Assembly: GCA_034620365.1 (NCBI GenBank) | Contig: JAQGEQ010000359.1 | Location: 37,097 to 101,096 of the forward strand | Direction of reading: 5' to 3' | Source: Pegea sp. RAD2-039 | Taxonomy: Eukaryota > Chordata > Thaliacea > Salpida > Salpidae | DNA length: 64,000 nt | Shown: positions 44,693 through 56,961 of the stretch, in pieces | Layout: every line of letters begins with the position of its first letter | Position numbering within the stretch: the first letter of the stretch is position 1 | Program-made: the position numbers and the translations under genes | The notes under the pieces: generated by a model | Database searches by the model: none | Told to the model about the DNA's origin: nothing | Seen by the model: the letters and a program-made list of their open reading frames with translations, nothing else

Positions 44693-47473
44693 TTAATAAG
44701 TATTAAAATAGTCAGATTATCCAGGATAAACTTCGATGTATAACTTATATAGCTTCCTCCATAATTGCTGATCTCGCTTCCAAATATTTTGTACATATGT
44801 TTCATCTAAAATCATTAATACACTTTTAGTAAATAATTGATAATAAGTAGAAACTATTTCAAAAATAATACTCATCAATTACCAATGTAATCATGGTCGA
44901 TGCAATGACAAATTTGACATCCACTGTAGGAGATGTAACAACATTTTTCTGATGATTCACAACTGATGCCATCATCATTATCACATTTAGTAAGTTTAAA
45001 ATCACTATCTTCAGGACTAAAAATTTTGTCATATAAAATAAAAAAGTTAAAAATTTTAAAAACAGTTTGTAAATTTACATTTTGTCTGCAAGTTCTTTTA
45101 AAAACAATTCCAACATATTAACTCTCCAACTAAAATAATCACAAGACCATGCTGGGCGACGTCCACATCTAGATGAATCATCATAAAACCTTGAGGAATT
45201 GAAGTCAACTGTTCTATCTTTACTAAGAAGTGGACATTCTTAAAAACAGATTCGAATGAAATTAACTTGTGTTCAAACAATTAGATTGAAGGTAATACTT
45301 GAAGATGGTGAAGTATAAGTTGTTGTTTCAGCTGTTGTTTCAACCATAGTTGTTGGAGACTGATTTGTTGGTAGCTGAGTTGTTGGTGACTGAGTTATTG
45401 CTGGCTGAGTTGTTGGTAGCTGAGTTGTTGGTAGCTGAGTTGTTGGCTGAGTTGTTGGAGACTGAGTTGTTGGTAGCTGAGTTGTTGGTAGCTGAGTTGT
45501 TGGTGGCTGAGTTGTTGGTAGCTGAGTTGTTGGCTGAGTTTTTAGAGACTGAGTTGTTGGTAGCTGAGTTGTTGGTAGCTGAGTTGTTGGCAGCTGAGTT
45601 GTTGGTAGCTGAGTTGTTGGTGGCTGAGTTGTTGGTAGCTGAGTTGTTGGTGACTGAGTTATTGCTGGCTGAGTTGTTGGTAGCTGAGTTGGTTGTAACT
45701 GAGTTATTGCTGGCTGAGTTGTTGGTAGCTGAGTTGTTGGTGGCTGAGTTGTTGGTAGCTGAGTTGTTGGTAGCTGAGTTATTGCTGGCTGAGTTGTTGG
45801 TAGCTGAGTTGTTGGTAGCTGAGTTGTTGGTAGCTGAGTTGTTGGTGACTGAGTTGTTGGTGACTGAGTTGTTGGTAGCTGAGTTGTTGGTAGCTGAGTT
45901 GTTGGTAGCTGAGTTGTTGGTAGCTGAGTTGTTGGTAGCTGAGTTGTTGGTAGCTGAGTTGTTGGTAGCTGAGTTGTTGGTGACTGAGTTATTGCTGGCT
46001 GAGTTGTTGGTAGCTGAGTTGTTGGTGGCTGAGTTGTTGGTGACTGAGTTATTGCTGGCTGAGTTGTTGGTAGCTGAGTTGTTGGTGGCTGAGTTGTTGG
46101 TAGCTGAGTTGTTGGTAGCTGAGTTGTTGGTAGCTGAGTTGTTGGTAGCTGAGTTGTTGGTGGCTGAGTTGTTGGTAGCTGAGTTGTTGGTGACTGAGTT
46201 ATTGCTGGCTGAGTTGTTGGTAGCTGAGTTGTTGGTAGCTGAGTTGGTGGTAGCTGAGTTGTTGCTGGCTGAGTTGTTGGTAGCTGAGTTGTTTGAGACT
46301 GAGTTATTGCTGGCTGAGTTGTTGGTAGCTGAGTTGTTGGTGGCTGAGTTGTCGGTAGCTGAGTTGTTGGTAGCTGAGTTGTTGGTAGCTGAGTTGTTGG
46401 TGGCTGAGTTGTTGGTAGCTGAGTTGTTGGTAGCTGAGTTATTGCTGGCTGAGTTGTTGGTAGCTGAGTTGTTGGTAGCTGAGTTGGTGGTAGCTGAGTT
46501 GTTGCTGGCTGAGTTGTTGCTGGCTGAGTTGTTAGTAGCTGAGTTGTTGGTGGCTGAGTTGTTGGTGACTCAGTTGTTTGAGACTGAGCTGTTGGTAGCT
46601 GAGTTGTTGGTAGCTGAGTTGTTGGTAGCTGAGTTGTTGGTGGTTGAGTTGTTGGTGGCTGAGTTGTTGGTGGCTGAGTAGTTGGTAGCTGAGTTGTTGT
46701 TGGTAGTTGAGTTTTTGGACACTGATTTGTTGGTGCCTGAGTTGTTGGTAGCTGAGTTGTTGAAATATTATTACATAGATCTTCAGAACAGATGCTTTGT
46801 GAGCAAGTTGTTATGTCTTCTATTTCACAAAAGGACGGATCGCTGAAATCATCGTCTATCTTGACACAGTTTGCTACATAAGCTGTGTATGGTGCTGCAA
46901 TTGAGATAAAAAAATTACTTGTGATCACCAAACTTCTACTCACTAAACTAAGTTCTAGAAATGAATAGTAAGTTTTTAAAACGCTTTTTAAAAAGTTATC
47001 AAATAGTAAATTTAGAGTTAAAGTTTGTTTATTTTAAAATTTTTGAGACTAAATTGTTTGTTCTTACCAGAAAGAAATCTATATATTGTAAAGTAGCAAG
47101 ATGTGGATTCAGGACAGTCAGCTTCATCACTTTCAAGTAGAACTAATTTTTCTGTCTTATCTTCTATAAAACCACGATACACTACACATTTGATTCCATC
47201 TAAATTAAAGAATATTTAGTTTGATGTCGTTATTAAATATTCAGAATGTGTATTAATAAATATTTAAAAGACTTCTATTATCAGTATTATTATACTATTT
47301 GTGAGAATATATGTTAGTAAGAGGTTCTCTTTTCAAGCATACTACTTTGCGTTTATTGTAAAGAAGAAATAAATTTTCAAATATTATTAACAATAAATTA
47401 TTTGAACATTTTCACCTGCAGTATTCACAGCATAAATCAAAACTGTTACTAAAGCTAATACAATAGACTTCAT
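44693..47473 (-). CDS. Secreted Ly6/uPAR-like protein with long TTQ stalk, copy 3
   Basis: Exons on the minus strand: 47416-47473, 47068-47199, 45273-46954, 45079-45238, 44883-45016 and 44693-44805, with the same sizes as copies 1 and 2 apart from exon 3. Exon 2 is close to copy 2. Exon 3 has a stalk of about 95 TTQxP pentapeptides and stays open for 556 codons from its first Met to its own stop at 45273. The downstream part is damaged: FNCS in exon 4 is FNSS (a Cys lost), and exon 6 has GAA-to-TAA at 44717-44719, removing the last residues including YFNTC. The LU domain plus stalk form may still be made, whereas the form using exons 4-6 would be truncated. Acceptor TTTTGCAG lies 12 nt upstream of the ATG. 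Confidence 0.68.
45345..46755 (-). repeat. 15-bp coding repeat, about 95 units
   Basis: The longest of the three stalk arrays. Higher-order blocks are visible, for example TTQPAITQSPTTQLP recurring every 50-80 residues. The opposite strand is open for 443 codons (LVAELLVAEL repeats), purely as a consequence of the period. Confidence 0.93.
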
Positions 47474-50400
47474 TTCTGTTAAATCCTGCAAAATCTTTTA
47501 AATGTTTAAGTTGAAGTCTTTCAAAATAAAGTTTAAAATCAAGTCCCACCAATAAGACTATCTAAAATCGAAAGAAATTGAAATACTTTTAGCTACTTTC
47601 TTTCTACAACAATGATCAGACTATGCTTACTTTTAATAGTGAAAATATATTTTTTCTTTCTTATTATTCTACTTTGTAATAGTTAAAAAAAGAGTTTCCT
47701 AATAAAGGTAAAATAGAATAAAAAATAGAATTTCTTTTGTTATATCTTATTTCATGTAAGATCATAAAAACGTTTTTAACGGTTGTGATCAATCTTACAA
47801 ACACTATTAAATACTCCTGGAAGTTTCATGCTTCAAATATTTTAAGTAAATAAATATTCCATTCTACAATTTTTTGCTTTCCCAATAAACACAATTTCTT
47901 TATAGTTATCTTAAATATAAGAAAGTGTTGAATTTTCATTGTTAAAATGTTATTCTAAATTCTACAAACGAAATTCTATATTTGAATTTTGTTTTTATCA
48001 AGTATGTAAAGAATATAGTAAATTGTATATCTTAGTCTGGGAAGAAATGATACTTTAATCATTATGAAAAGGAGAGGAACAAGAACTTCGATTGTAACCA
48101 GAAATTCGCGATGAATAACAATGATGCAAAATTTCACTATTTATTCAATAATGTTGATTATTTATTAATAATTATTCAATCACTTAATTTTAATTAGTTT
48201 TTTATATGTTGATACCAAAAATCACTTTATAAAAATAGAAGTTTAGACGGGTAGCATTGCTTGTAAGCTTTCTAACATCAATCAATAAGTAACCTTAGAA
48301 GTCTGATATCTCTGTACTAAATTGAACTATTTTAACATATTAACAATCGATTTTGTGCACGAATGATTCCTATTCATCTGTGAAAGTTTAACAAATGCTA
48401 TTAATATCAAACTTCGAATAAAAAACATTAAAAAGAGTTTATACAATCTGTTTTAAATTAGAATTATAATAATATTAAAAAAAGGAAAAATTCTCAGTTT
48501 AAAAATGGCAATGTTGGTAATATTATAACAGTTCAACTTCTGCTTGAACAACGCGAGTGATTCTGACATAAAACTATATATAATTAATAAAGAATATATT
48601 AAACTGTGTATTTTAGTCTGTGAGGAAATGAGATTTTAATCCTTATAAAACAATGAAGAACAAAAGCTTCGATTGTAACCACAAATGTATTAACGATTGA
48701 TTTTGTGCATGAATAATTCCTGTTCATCTGTGAACAATGAATCATTGATTATCAATCATCAATTTTCAAATAAAAAATGTTAAACGAATTTATAAAATGT
48801 GTTTTAAAATTATTCGACTTTTATTAAATATAACATAAATTTCGGAAAATTCCTTCTACTAAATTAAAACTCAATGTTCAGTTCATACAAGTTATTAAAG
48901 ACTTATAAAATAAAACATGCCAGAGACAAGTTTTTACTTTGATTCAATTTAAGAATATTAATATTTCTATAATATATAAGTTTATATAATTGGTATAACT
49001 ATAATACGTGACTTATTTTCGGTTAAAAACTTCAAAGGTTAAGGAAATCAACTTTTGAAATTATAAACTTTTTGTTGACAAATTTTAAACTTATTAAGCT
49101 CAAATAAATAAATTCATAAAATAAAATTTCTAGATATAATTCACTTACAAGGTTCAAGTGGTTCATTAAGATGCTAAAAAGCATTTGACAAATTACAAAC
49201 CGATACTTTGAGTAATTTATATCTTGCAAAGTTTGTATAAAAGTAGATACTGCTCCAAATAACTGAATGAATTATTTTTGCTTGTAGAGAATTATTTAAA
49301 CAAAGAAGATGCGTGGTTTCAACCATAAATGTTAAAATGAAATGTTTTTCTTTAACATCAAGCTGAATAAATCTTTCTTTCTAAAAATAAATCAACAACA
49401 GCAAATAGATCTCTCATATTTGAGGGTAATTAACACGACATCCATCAACAATTTTTCAGCTTAATATGATTTAGTGTAATCATTTGATACTAGTTTGTAA
49501 CAACATTATAACTTCTGATACATTTGCGACATCTAAACCTTCAGTAATAATTATTTTCTATTCAAAATGATGCCATATAACTACACCAAGATTATTTTCA
49601 TTAAACAATTGTCAACGAGTCTTTGCTTTGCATCAGCATAGAATTAATCCCTTTTGTTATTAAAGCTCAAGACTTTTTTTGGTTTGGTTCTTTTTCTTTA
49701 AGAGTATTTTAAAGTTAAAAAAATTTATATTCATTTATTTTTATTCGTTTGAAACCTTTAATGACATGCTGGTAACAGTGAAAATCTGTTTTAAGTAATG
49801 ATTGTTTTCAGTTGTTTTTTGTTATATTTTGTGAATTAAGAAATAATATAAATATTACCTTTACTATCAACTCATAAAAATTTTTTGTAACATGCAATTA
49901 GATGAAATCATTTACAATAAATCTTGAAACATCATTCTTACAACTGAATTTATTTAACATTTTGAAGAAAAAAAACCTTTAGAAATAGACATTAAACGGT
50001 AACTTTGAAAATACTATTTAAATGAAAGTGAATAAATAGATAAATATTTTTAATCGTCATTTTAGAGAGCTAATTCAGAACAATTCAAAATTTCAAAGTA
50101 ATATCACAAGTCATTATCAAATTACAAATTATAATTAAGTAAGATATTCAATTTAAATGATAAATTAGATTTATAAAACAGCAAAGACATTCATATTCAT
50201 AGATTAATAATGATCGAAGGTTCCTACTAAAGCAATTTAGTACTTTTGAAAATCTTGAAAGAAATCGTCAAAATAAATTCTTTTTCTAGAAAAAATTCAA
50301 AATAGTTTTTAATTATTAATTTCTTTACAATTTTTTCAATTAAAGCATTGTTAAAAACTTGCTGAAAAATAAATTCTTGCCTTTAAATGAGCCAATAATA

Positions 50401-50719
50401 ATGAAATAATGAACCAATTACATAAAAATCCAAGCTTTTATTTTTAAAATAATTACTTAAAAGAATGTTTTTGATATTTTAGATACAGAAAATTTCTTTA
50501 AAGTGCTCTAAAGTTAATTAATTAATTTCTTCTGTTCAATACAATTATAAAATATGTGATAAATCTATTAAATGATTATCTTTACATGTTTTGCTGCTGT
50601 GACTTCACTAGTTTTTATTCTAAACAGAATAAAATGTTTTTATAATATAAATTATAACGAAGAAAATTGATTAATTATCTATTAAATTTGAGACTAAATT
50701 AGGTTATTTTAAAAAAATC
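47474..50719. other. Upstream region of Ly6-like copy 3
   Basis: Mirror of 9650-12876 including the 10020-11270 segment. The minus frame at 49032-49229 is the equivalent of 11120-11317; both are short and not gene-like. No other feature seen. Confidence 0.55.
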
Positions 50720-51085
50720 TTATCATCGTTGTCGACGGCTTTGTCTTCCACAATTTCTGTAAAATCTTCAATTTCAATACACCATGTTTCAGTTAGTTCT
50801 TCTTTCTTGTCTTTTCCTTCCATTTTTTCATCTTCTTCACTTACTTTCTTTATTTCAAACAACTGTTAATTGACTTCTGTGTCTACCTTAATTTGTTTTG
50901 TAATGGAATTTTCTAACATTTTAAAACTTCTTCAAATTTCTTTTAAATTCATTTCTTTTTTAACTTTATTTTTAGCAACGAAACCATTTTAGTTTCTATC
51001 ATACTTCAATCTTTTAATAATGTAATCACTAACCTCTATGTTATCATAGATGACAATAAACGTACGGGCAATACAAACCATTCCA
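50720..51085 (-). pseudogene. Unknown lysine/glutamate-rich relic, copy 3
   Basis: Starts as MVCIARTFIVIYDNIEV, identical in this part to copy 1 (4594), then becomes like copy 2 (KYDRN-stop-NGFVAKNKVK, EIEDFTEIVEDKAVDNDDK). The switch from copy-1-like to copy-2-like sequence lies at about 50995-51060. Confidence 0.5.
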
Positions 51086-52621
51086 AGAGTAACAAAATTT
51101 GAAATCACAATATTCTTTTAGCAAGCTAAAACTTTCATTATACTCAAAGGTGTTTATTAGTATCAATAGATTTTGATATACTTACAAAAAGTTTTTTTAG
51201 TACTGGTTTTGGTCTATAATAGCTTCTATAAAGTTAAATTACTAGAGTTACATTCTAAAAAAGTTGCTTCAAACTATTTATGTGGTTTTTACATCTTACA
51301 TGAATTTTTATTCTGACTATACTTGATGAATTTTATAATTTTCAATTCAATCAAAAGTCACTATAAGCAGTTAATAATAATTTAATATTTAAAACTATTC
51401 TTACATCAAAATATTTCCACAAATGTAAACGCCCATTTTAGTCTAAGTTTTTTAAACTTTTGTTTACATTATTTTTAAAATTATAAACAAGTTAAAATTT
51501 TGTTGAATTTTTTTCTTTATTTAGTGATTAACAAATGTTATAAAACTTGTTTTGAAAGCTTTATTAAAATAAAACTCGTCAAATGAAATTTATTTTGTTT
51601 TAAATAGTATATCTTAACCAAAAAACGTTTGTAATAGTTAACATGTTATTAAAATTATTAAAAATATTTTTGGAATAGTTATTTAATAATCTATTTAAAA
51701 ATATTTTTTAGTAATTTAACATTTAAGTTTTCAAAATTAATTATTAACTTAATCATTGTGCCTTAATTATTAAACTTTAAAAATGTTTAAAGTAAATTTA
51801 ATTAATTGAAATATTTTATTTTTATTTATTAAATTCTTTGTTGCTTATTTAACTTATTATATGATTAAATGTTTTAAATAAATATCAAAATTTTTCTTAA
51901 TTTTTTTTTCTACTTTTTGGTTTTTGTAGAAACAGTTTTTTCTTTCATTTACAGGTCTATTGAGAAATTTGTTTATTAATATTTGTATATAAACTTTTTA
52001 ACAACAACTTTAAATCAAAAACTACTTTGAAGTAGTTTATCACTTCAATAAATCGATTTTAGGAAATAATTTATGTCTAATGAGTTATATTTTAAACTTT
52101 TTTTGTGATTATATCTCTATTTATTTGTTCTATACTAAACAATTGTGTATATTTAAGACTAATTATAAAAATATGAGTTTTTTTGTAGTTTATACAAAAC
52201 AAATAATTTTAAATGTATCATTGTATCATTAATAATTTGGTCATTTTTAATTCAATTTGTATTTTACTAATTTTTCTTTTTCTTTATTAAAATCTATACT
52301 TTTAACTTTAGAATATAGAATGATATAAGATTATATTTTGATAATAATTGTCTAGAAAAAGTTTGCAAATTAATTTATTTATTTTCATTGGACCAATTTT
52401 GTTTTATTTATTATTTAGTTTTATCATTTCATGACTTTAAAACTGATAGATCAAAGCCTTGTTTATATTCCAAATATATTTGCTTATAACCATTCATAAA
52501 AAACTACAAACTATTATTTAAGTTTTATTTCTACAATAACCATTTCAATTAATTTATTTTTTAGTGTATATATGTTTGGGGCATTTAGATAAATTGAAGA
52601 CAAAAAGAAAGTTAATGGATT
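51086..52621. other. AT-rich non-coding stretch
   Basis: Mirror of 2991-4590; no features seen. Confidence 0.65.
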
Positions 52622-54025
52622 ATGTCACAAATTATTGCTGATAATGTTGATATAGCTTGTTACTATGCAACCAAACATTCATGGAGAGGAAAGTAATTAT
52701 TTGTTTATATCAGTTTATAAGAATTTATTGTTTATGGTGTAAAACCTAACATCATAATTAAAGAAATCATTATTTACAATTTTTTGACTATTTATATGTA
52801 TAAAAAATAGTTATTTTGTTAATACTTTTGTAAATATCTGTTAAATATATATCCATGCCTCTGCAGTGTTCCTATTTTTTACCTTATTGATGTTAACTAT
52901 GGTGCTTGCTACCTTTCATTATAGTCATATGGTTCTGTGATTACCTTAAAAACTAATTTGTTTTGTTATCTGCAGTCATGTGTTAATGTTAAGTAAATAA
53001 AAAAATTTCAGATTTTATAATATATTTTGTTTTTAGATATAAAAGGTTATTTGCAGTTGGAACAAAATCTGTTACTACATATAACCCAAGCTCATAAGAA
53101 ATAACTAACCAAGTACCTTCAGTTTTCTGATATTTATTTGTTTATTTGATTTATATAAACATATTTACATAACTTTTTAAATATAGTATCGATGTATAGA
53201 TAATTTTTATAAAACTTCTTTTTAATTCTAATAATTCATTTTAAAATGTTGGAATGTATGAATTTTTAATTGTAGTTTCAATTGAATTTTCACATTGTAA
53301 TTTAGATTTATTGTAATAATATTTAATTAATGCATTTAAACAAATATAAATTAAGTAATAAATAGATCAACCTTCTATAACATATTATTTAATTTGAGTT
53401 ATTTTTAACGACTTTTTAAATTTCATTTTTTTAGTGCTCCTGTAATGACTTTACTGGCATCTTATCTGATAGTAAATCAAAAAATAATAAGTTTATAATA
53501 TCCTTGCGTAAAACTGGTGAGAAGAACTAAACCATGAGATTTTCATGTGAATACAGGGAGAATGTGATCACTGAGACACTAGTAAGTACATTTTCATCCT
53601 AAATTCATCTTAAATGTACAAATGTGGAACCTAAAAATAGTAATTTTTGCTGACAGCGATTTTGTCAACTCAACTTTTCGAAATCTTTTGAAGCAATTGA
53701 ACCAGCTTACAATTGAATTTAATAATTAACTTCTAAACCTGCAGCTTTTGCTTTATCATCATAAAATTTCAACTCATCGTTTTTATTACAGAGGCATTGT
53801 AAAACCACTTCAGATTCTTATCATAAAATAAAAAGATTTAATTCACGAAAGTATCACTGGAGTAAAAATCATGTCCCGATTGTTCTAGAGGTATTTATTA
53901 TCAGTTTTAATTGGATAAAGACATTTCTGTTGTAGGTTGCAGCCGCATCTATTCGCCAAATACACCCATCATCAAATAAAGTCTTGTCTACTTATGATCA
54001 TATGAATATACAGCTTTTTTCTAAG
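52622..54025 (+). pseudogene. DNAJC13/RME-8 N-terminal pseudogene (right copy)
   Basis: Exons 52622-52692, 53037-53112, 53435-53581, 53792-53890 and 53936-54025 equal the left-arm exons in size (71, 76, 147, 99, 90 nt). Exon 1 is intact here (ATKHSWRGK). Exon 2 has the TAA after NPSS shared with the left copy. Exon 3 starts CSCNDF instead of WSYNDF and has a private TAA at 53530-53532. The gene ends after exon 5 at the minisatellite. Shared plus private disabling changes show that decay began before the inverted duplication (or was copied between arms) and then went on in each arm. Confidence 0.8.
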
Positions 54026-54089
54026 GTGAAAACATATTTCGAATTGATTAAAACTATCTCAACTTGATAACATTTGTATTTATTAGTCA

Positions 54090-55370
54090 ACAAAGTATTT
54101 TAGTGGTTGAAGGTGCTGAAGACTCACTTTCTTCTAGCACTTTGACTTGTACAAACTCCTCTACCAACAACATCAAGTTAATAATAAATTGTCTTACAAA
54201 CAAATCTTGTGTTTGGTGGTTGAAGATGCTGAAAACTCACTTGCTTCTAGCACCTTGACTTGTAAAAACTCCTCGACCAACAACACCAAGTCAATAATAA
54301 CTTGTCTTACAAACAAATCTTGTATTTGGTGGTTGAAGCTGCTGAAGACTCACTTGCTTCTAGCACCTTGACTTGTAAAAACTCCTCGGCCAACAACACC
54401 AAGTCAATAATAACTTGTCTTACAAACAAATCTTGTGTTTGGTGGTTGAAGGTGCTGAAGACTCACTTGCTTCTAGCACCTTGACTTGTAAAAACTCCTC
54501 GACCAACAACACCAAGTTAATAATAACTTGTCTTACAAACAAATCTTGTGTTTGGTTGTTGAAGGTGCTGAAGACTCACTTGCTTCTAGCACCTTGACTT
54601 GTAAAAACTCCTCGACCAACAACACCAAGTCAATAATAACTTGTCTTACAAACAAATCTTGTGTTTGGTGGTTGAAGGTGCTGAAGACTCACCTGCTTCT
54701 AGTACCTTGACTTATAAAAACTCCTCGACCACCACCACCAAGTCAATAATAACTTGTCTTACAAGCAATTCTTGTGTTTGGTGATTGAAGATGCTGAAAA
54801 CTCACTTGCTTCTAGCACCTTGACTTGTGAAAACTCCTCGACCACCAACACCAAGTCAATAATAAATTGTCTTACAAACAAATCTTGTATTTGGTGATTG
54901 AAGGTGCTGAAGACTCACTTTCTTCTAGCACCTTGATTTGTAAAAACTCCTCGGCCACCAACACCAAGTCAATAATAACTTGTCTTACAAACAAATCTTG
55001 TGTTTGGTGGTTGAAGGTGCTGAAAACTCACTTTCTTCTAGCACCTTGACTTGTAAAAACTCCTCGGCCACCAACACCAAGTCAATAATATCTTGTATTA
55101 CAAACAAATATTGTGTTTGGTGATTGAAGATGCTGAAAACTCAGTTGCTTTTAGCACCTTGACTTATAAAAACTCCTCGACCACCAACACCAAGTCAATA
55201 ATATCTTGTATTACAAACAAATATTGTGTTTGGTGATTGAAGATGCTGAAAACTCAGTTGCTTTTAGCACCTTGACTTGTAAAAACTCCTCGACCACCAA
55301 CACCAAGTCAATAATAAATTGTCTTATAAACAAATCTTGTATTTGGTGGTTGAAGGTGGTTCTTGTGTTT
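54090..55370. repeat. 113-bp minisatellite, 11 copies
   Basis: CTTACAAACAAATCTTG-type motif recurs at about 54194, 54307, 54420, 54533, 54646, 54759, 54872, 54985, 55098, 55211 and 55322. Same unit as at 873-1510 but twice as many copies. The overlapping 60-codon open frames are repeat by-products. Confidence 0.92.
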
Positions 55371-55427
55371 ATGCTGTTCAAAGTTAATTTTTGTAAATTG
55401 AAGTAAAATAAATCTTTTTGTGTTTAG

Positions 55428-56132
55428 AGAACGCAGGGAGCGAGAAGTTGCCCTGAATCAGTTGAAAGCTCTCGCTGAAGAGAAGAAAGCTCAAGCTGAA
55501 AGAGTCGACTGAAGAAGATAAAGAGAAGAAGATTTCGTCTTATGAAGAAGCGTTTTTGTGTATTAAGGAAGCGACTGGAGTCTCAGGGATTCAGGTTTTA
55601 TTTCATGAGAGTTGAATTAAAACTCACAGATTTTATTTTAGGAGGTTGTGGCGAGATTCCGTTCTCAAGGAGAGACACGAAAGCAGCTTGAAGAGCTAAA
55701 AAAGGAAAATATTACGCATGTGTCCTTAAACTTTTATCTTCTTCTGAAGAGAAGTTATTGAAACTTCTAGAAGATCTTGACGGCACTGAACTACCTTCAA
55801 TTCTACGTCAAATGGGAGATAATGAGGTTCGAATTTAACTTTTGAAAAACTTTTATTTTCAAACTTTTTACAGTTTCAAAGTTCGATTGAAACAAAACTT
55901 CCTTCCTACAACACCAGAATTGTTTTACCAACAACAACTAAAATTGATACATTCGAAGGTTTGCAGAACAAACTCCCCAATAAATTAATAATAGTTGAAT
56001 ATCCTCAGATGAGGAAGATAGTGATGAAGTTGACACAGAGGCTCCTATATGAGCTGATCTAAAGCGAAGAGCGCAGCAATTAATTGATGCCAAAATGAAA
56101 AAGGCCGAAATCGTCCACGAAGAAAGAAATGA
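55428..56132 (+). pseudogene. ODAD3/CCDC151-like C-terminal fragment (right copy)
   Basis: Exons at 55428-55594 (fusing the first two by a deletion), 55642-55826 and 55874-56132. A deletion joins AGAGTCGA to CTGAAGAAG, removing an intron and about 50 nt of coding sequence and making a TGA. The third exon carries the same frame break after LKKEN as the left copy but keeps the G that the left copy lost, so ILRQMGDNEFQSSIETKLPS reads through. The acidic tail is again out of frame. Confidence 0.6.
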
Positions 56133-56159
56133 ATTATCTTTTTGTCTGATATATTTTCG

Positions 56160-56960
56160 CGCATTTATCTTAACAACTTAATTATATGTTAGAGTAAATA
56201 GTATCTGAGCTTTTTTGCTTTTTTAAGTTTCTTCTTTCTGCCACGTTTAATCACTATCAACGAGCACTTTAAAAACCTCTAAAACCGATTTTCATTACTA
56301 TTTAAAATAATCTTATATTCTTATTTTGTAGATAAAGCAGATTTTAAAAAGTTCTAGTTAGATCTAAATATTGATTTTTTAAATAAATTCTTTATCATGT
56401 TTTTATCATTTGAAGAAAATAAATTTTTGAAAATAAAAATGTGACCCAAAAAAGAGTCTTTTAAAGTTAATGTCTTTAAATATTAAATCTTTGATATGCT
56501 GCTACAATTACCAATAGTTTTTCAGGGTCGGTATCTGATTACAATCAATTTAAAACTTTTAAACTTGAAAATTTGTTCTTATTTAATTAATTTTTAGATC
56601 TTAACATTCTAACTTATTCTTCAATAATTTCTTTTCAGTTTTATTACTTTATTTTATAATTCAGTTTAATTTTTTAAATTATTTTAATAACTAAATATTT
56701 ATTAGATTATTTTTTATAACTAAGAAATGTTGAATAATCAAATTATTCAAATTCTGCTTGAAATTTATATATTATCGAAATTAAACTCAAAATTAACGTC
56801 AAATTGAAAAGTCGAACATTTACTAATAATCAAAACAGCGAAAAGATGGAAAATATTTAATAACAGTAAAGATTTGGTTAAGATGCGTAGTTTTGTGAGT
56901 GATATCAAACAGTGAAATTAGGTTACAAGTAAAAAACAGGTCAGAAAAGTTCTAAATTTA
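56160..56960. other. Non-coding outside the palindrome
   Basis: AT-rich; similarity to the left end has stopped because the window begins there. No features seen. Confidence 0.5.
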
Positions 56961-56961
56961 A

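Larger units (their letters stand above)
42805..56158. repeat. Right arm of giant inverted duplication
   Basis: This is the inverted partner of 1-17265. The outer end is near 56158, which corresponds to base 1, so the true outer limit may lie outside the window on the left side. The inner limit is near 42805, where similarity to the left arm stops at about 17265. It carries one Ly6-like gene instead of two, a private AT-rich insertion at about 43205-43315, and 11 minisatellite copies instead of about 5. Between the arms lie 25.5 kb of single-copy sequence. Confidence 0.9.

Noticed and set aside
45098..45280. Minus frame MFEHKLISFESVFKNVHFLV
   Set aside because: It is the wrong frame of Ly6-like exon 4; the Cys-rich frame is conserved in all three copies.
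45350..46681. 443-codon open frame of LVAELLVAEL repeats on the plus strand
   Set aside because: It is the antisense of the 15-bp TTQxP array; a 15-bp period keeps several frames open. The same holds at 13625-14121 and 7579-7809.
54064..55406. Series of 60-75 codon open frames on the plus strand, and similar ones at 870-1464
   Set aside because: They sit in the 113-bp minisatellite, each frame starting one unit later; no independent coding signal.
1..56158. Palindrome as a haplotype mis-assembly
   Set aside because: Not excluded, but private stops, deletions and a recombinant unit in the right arm are more than expected for two alleles simply misjoined; long reads would settle it.
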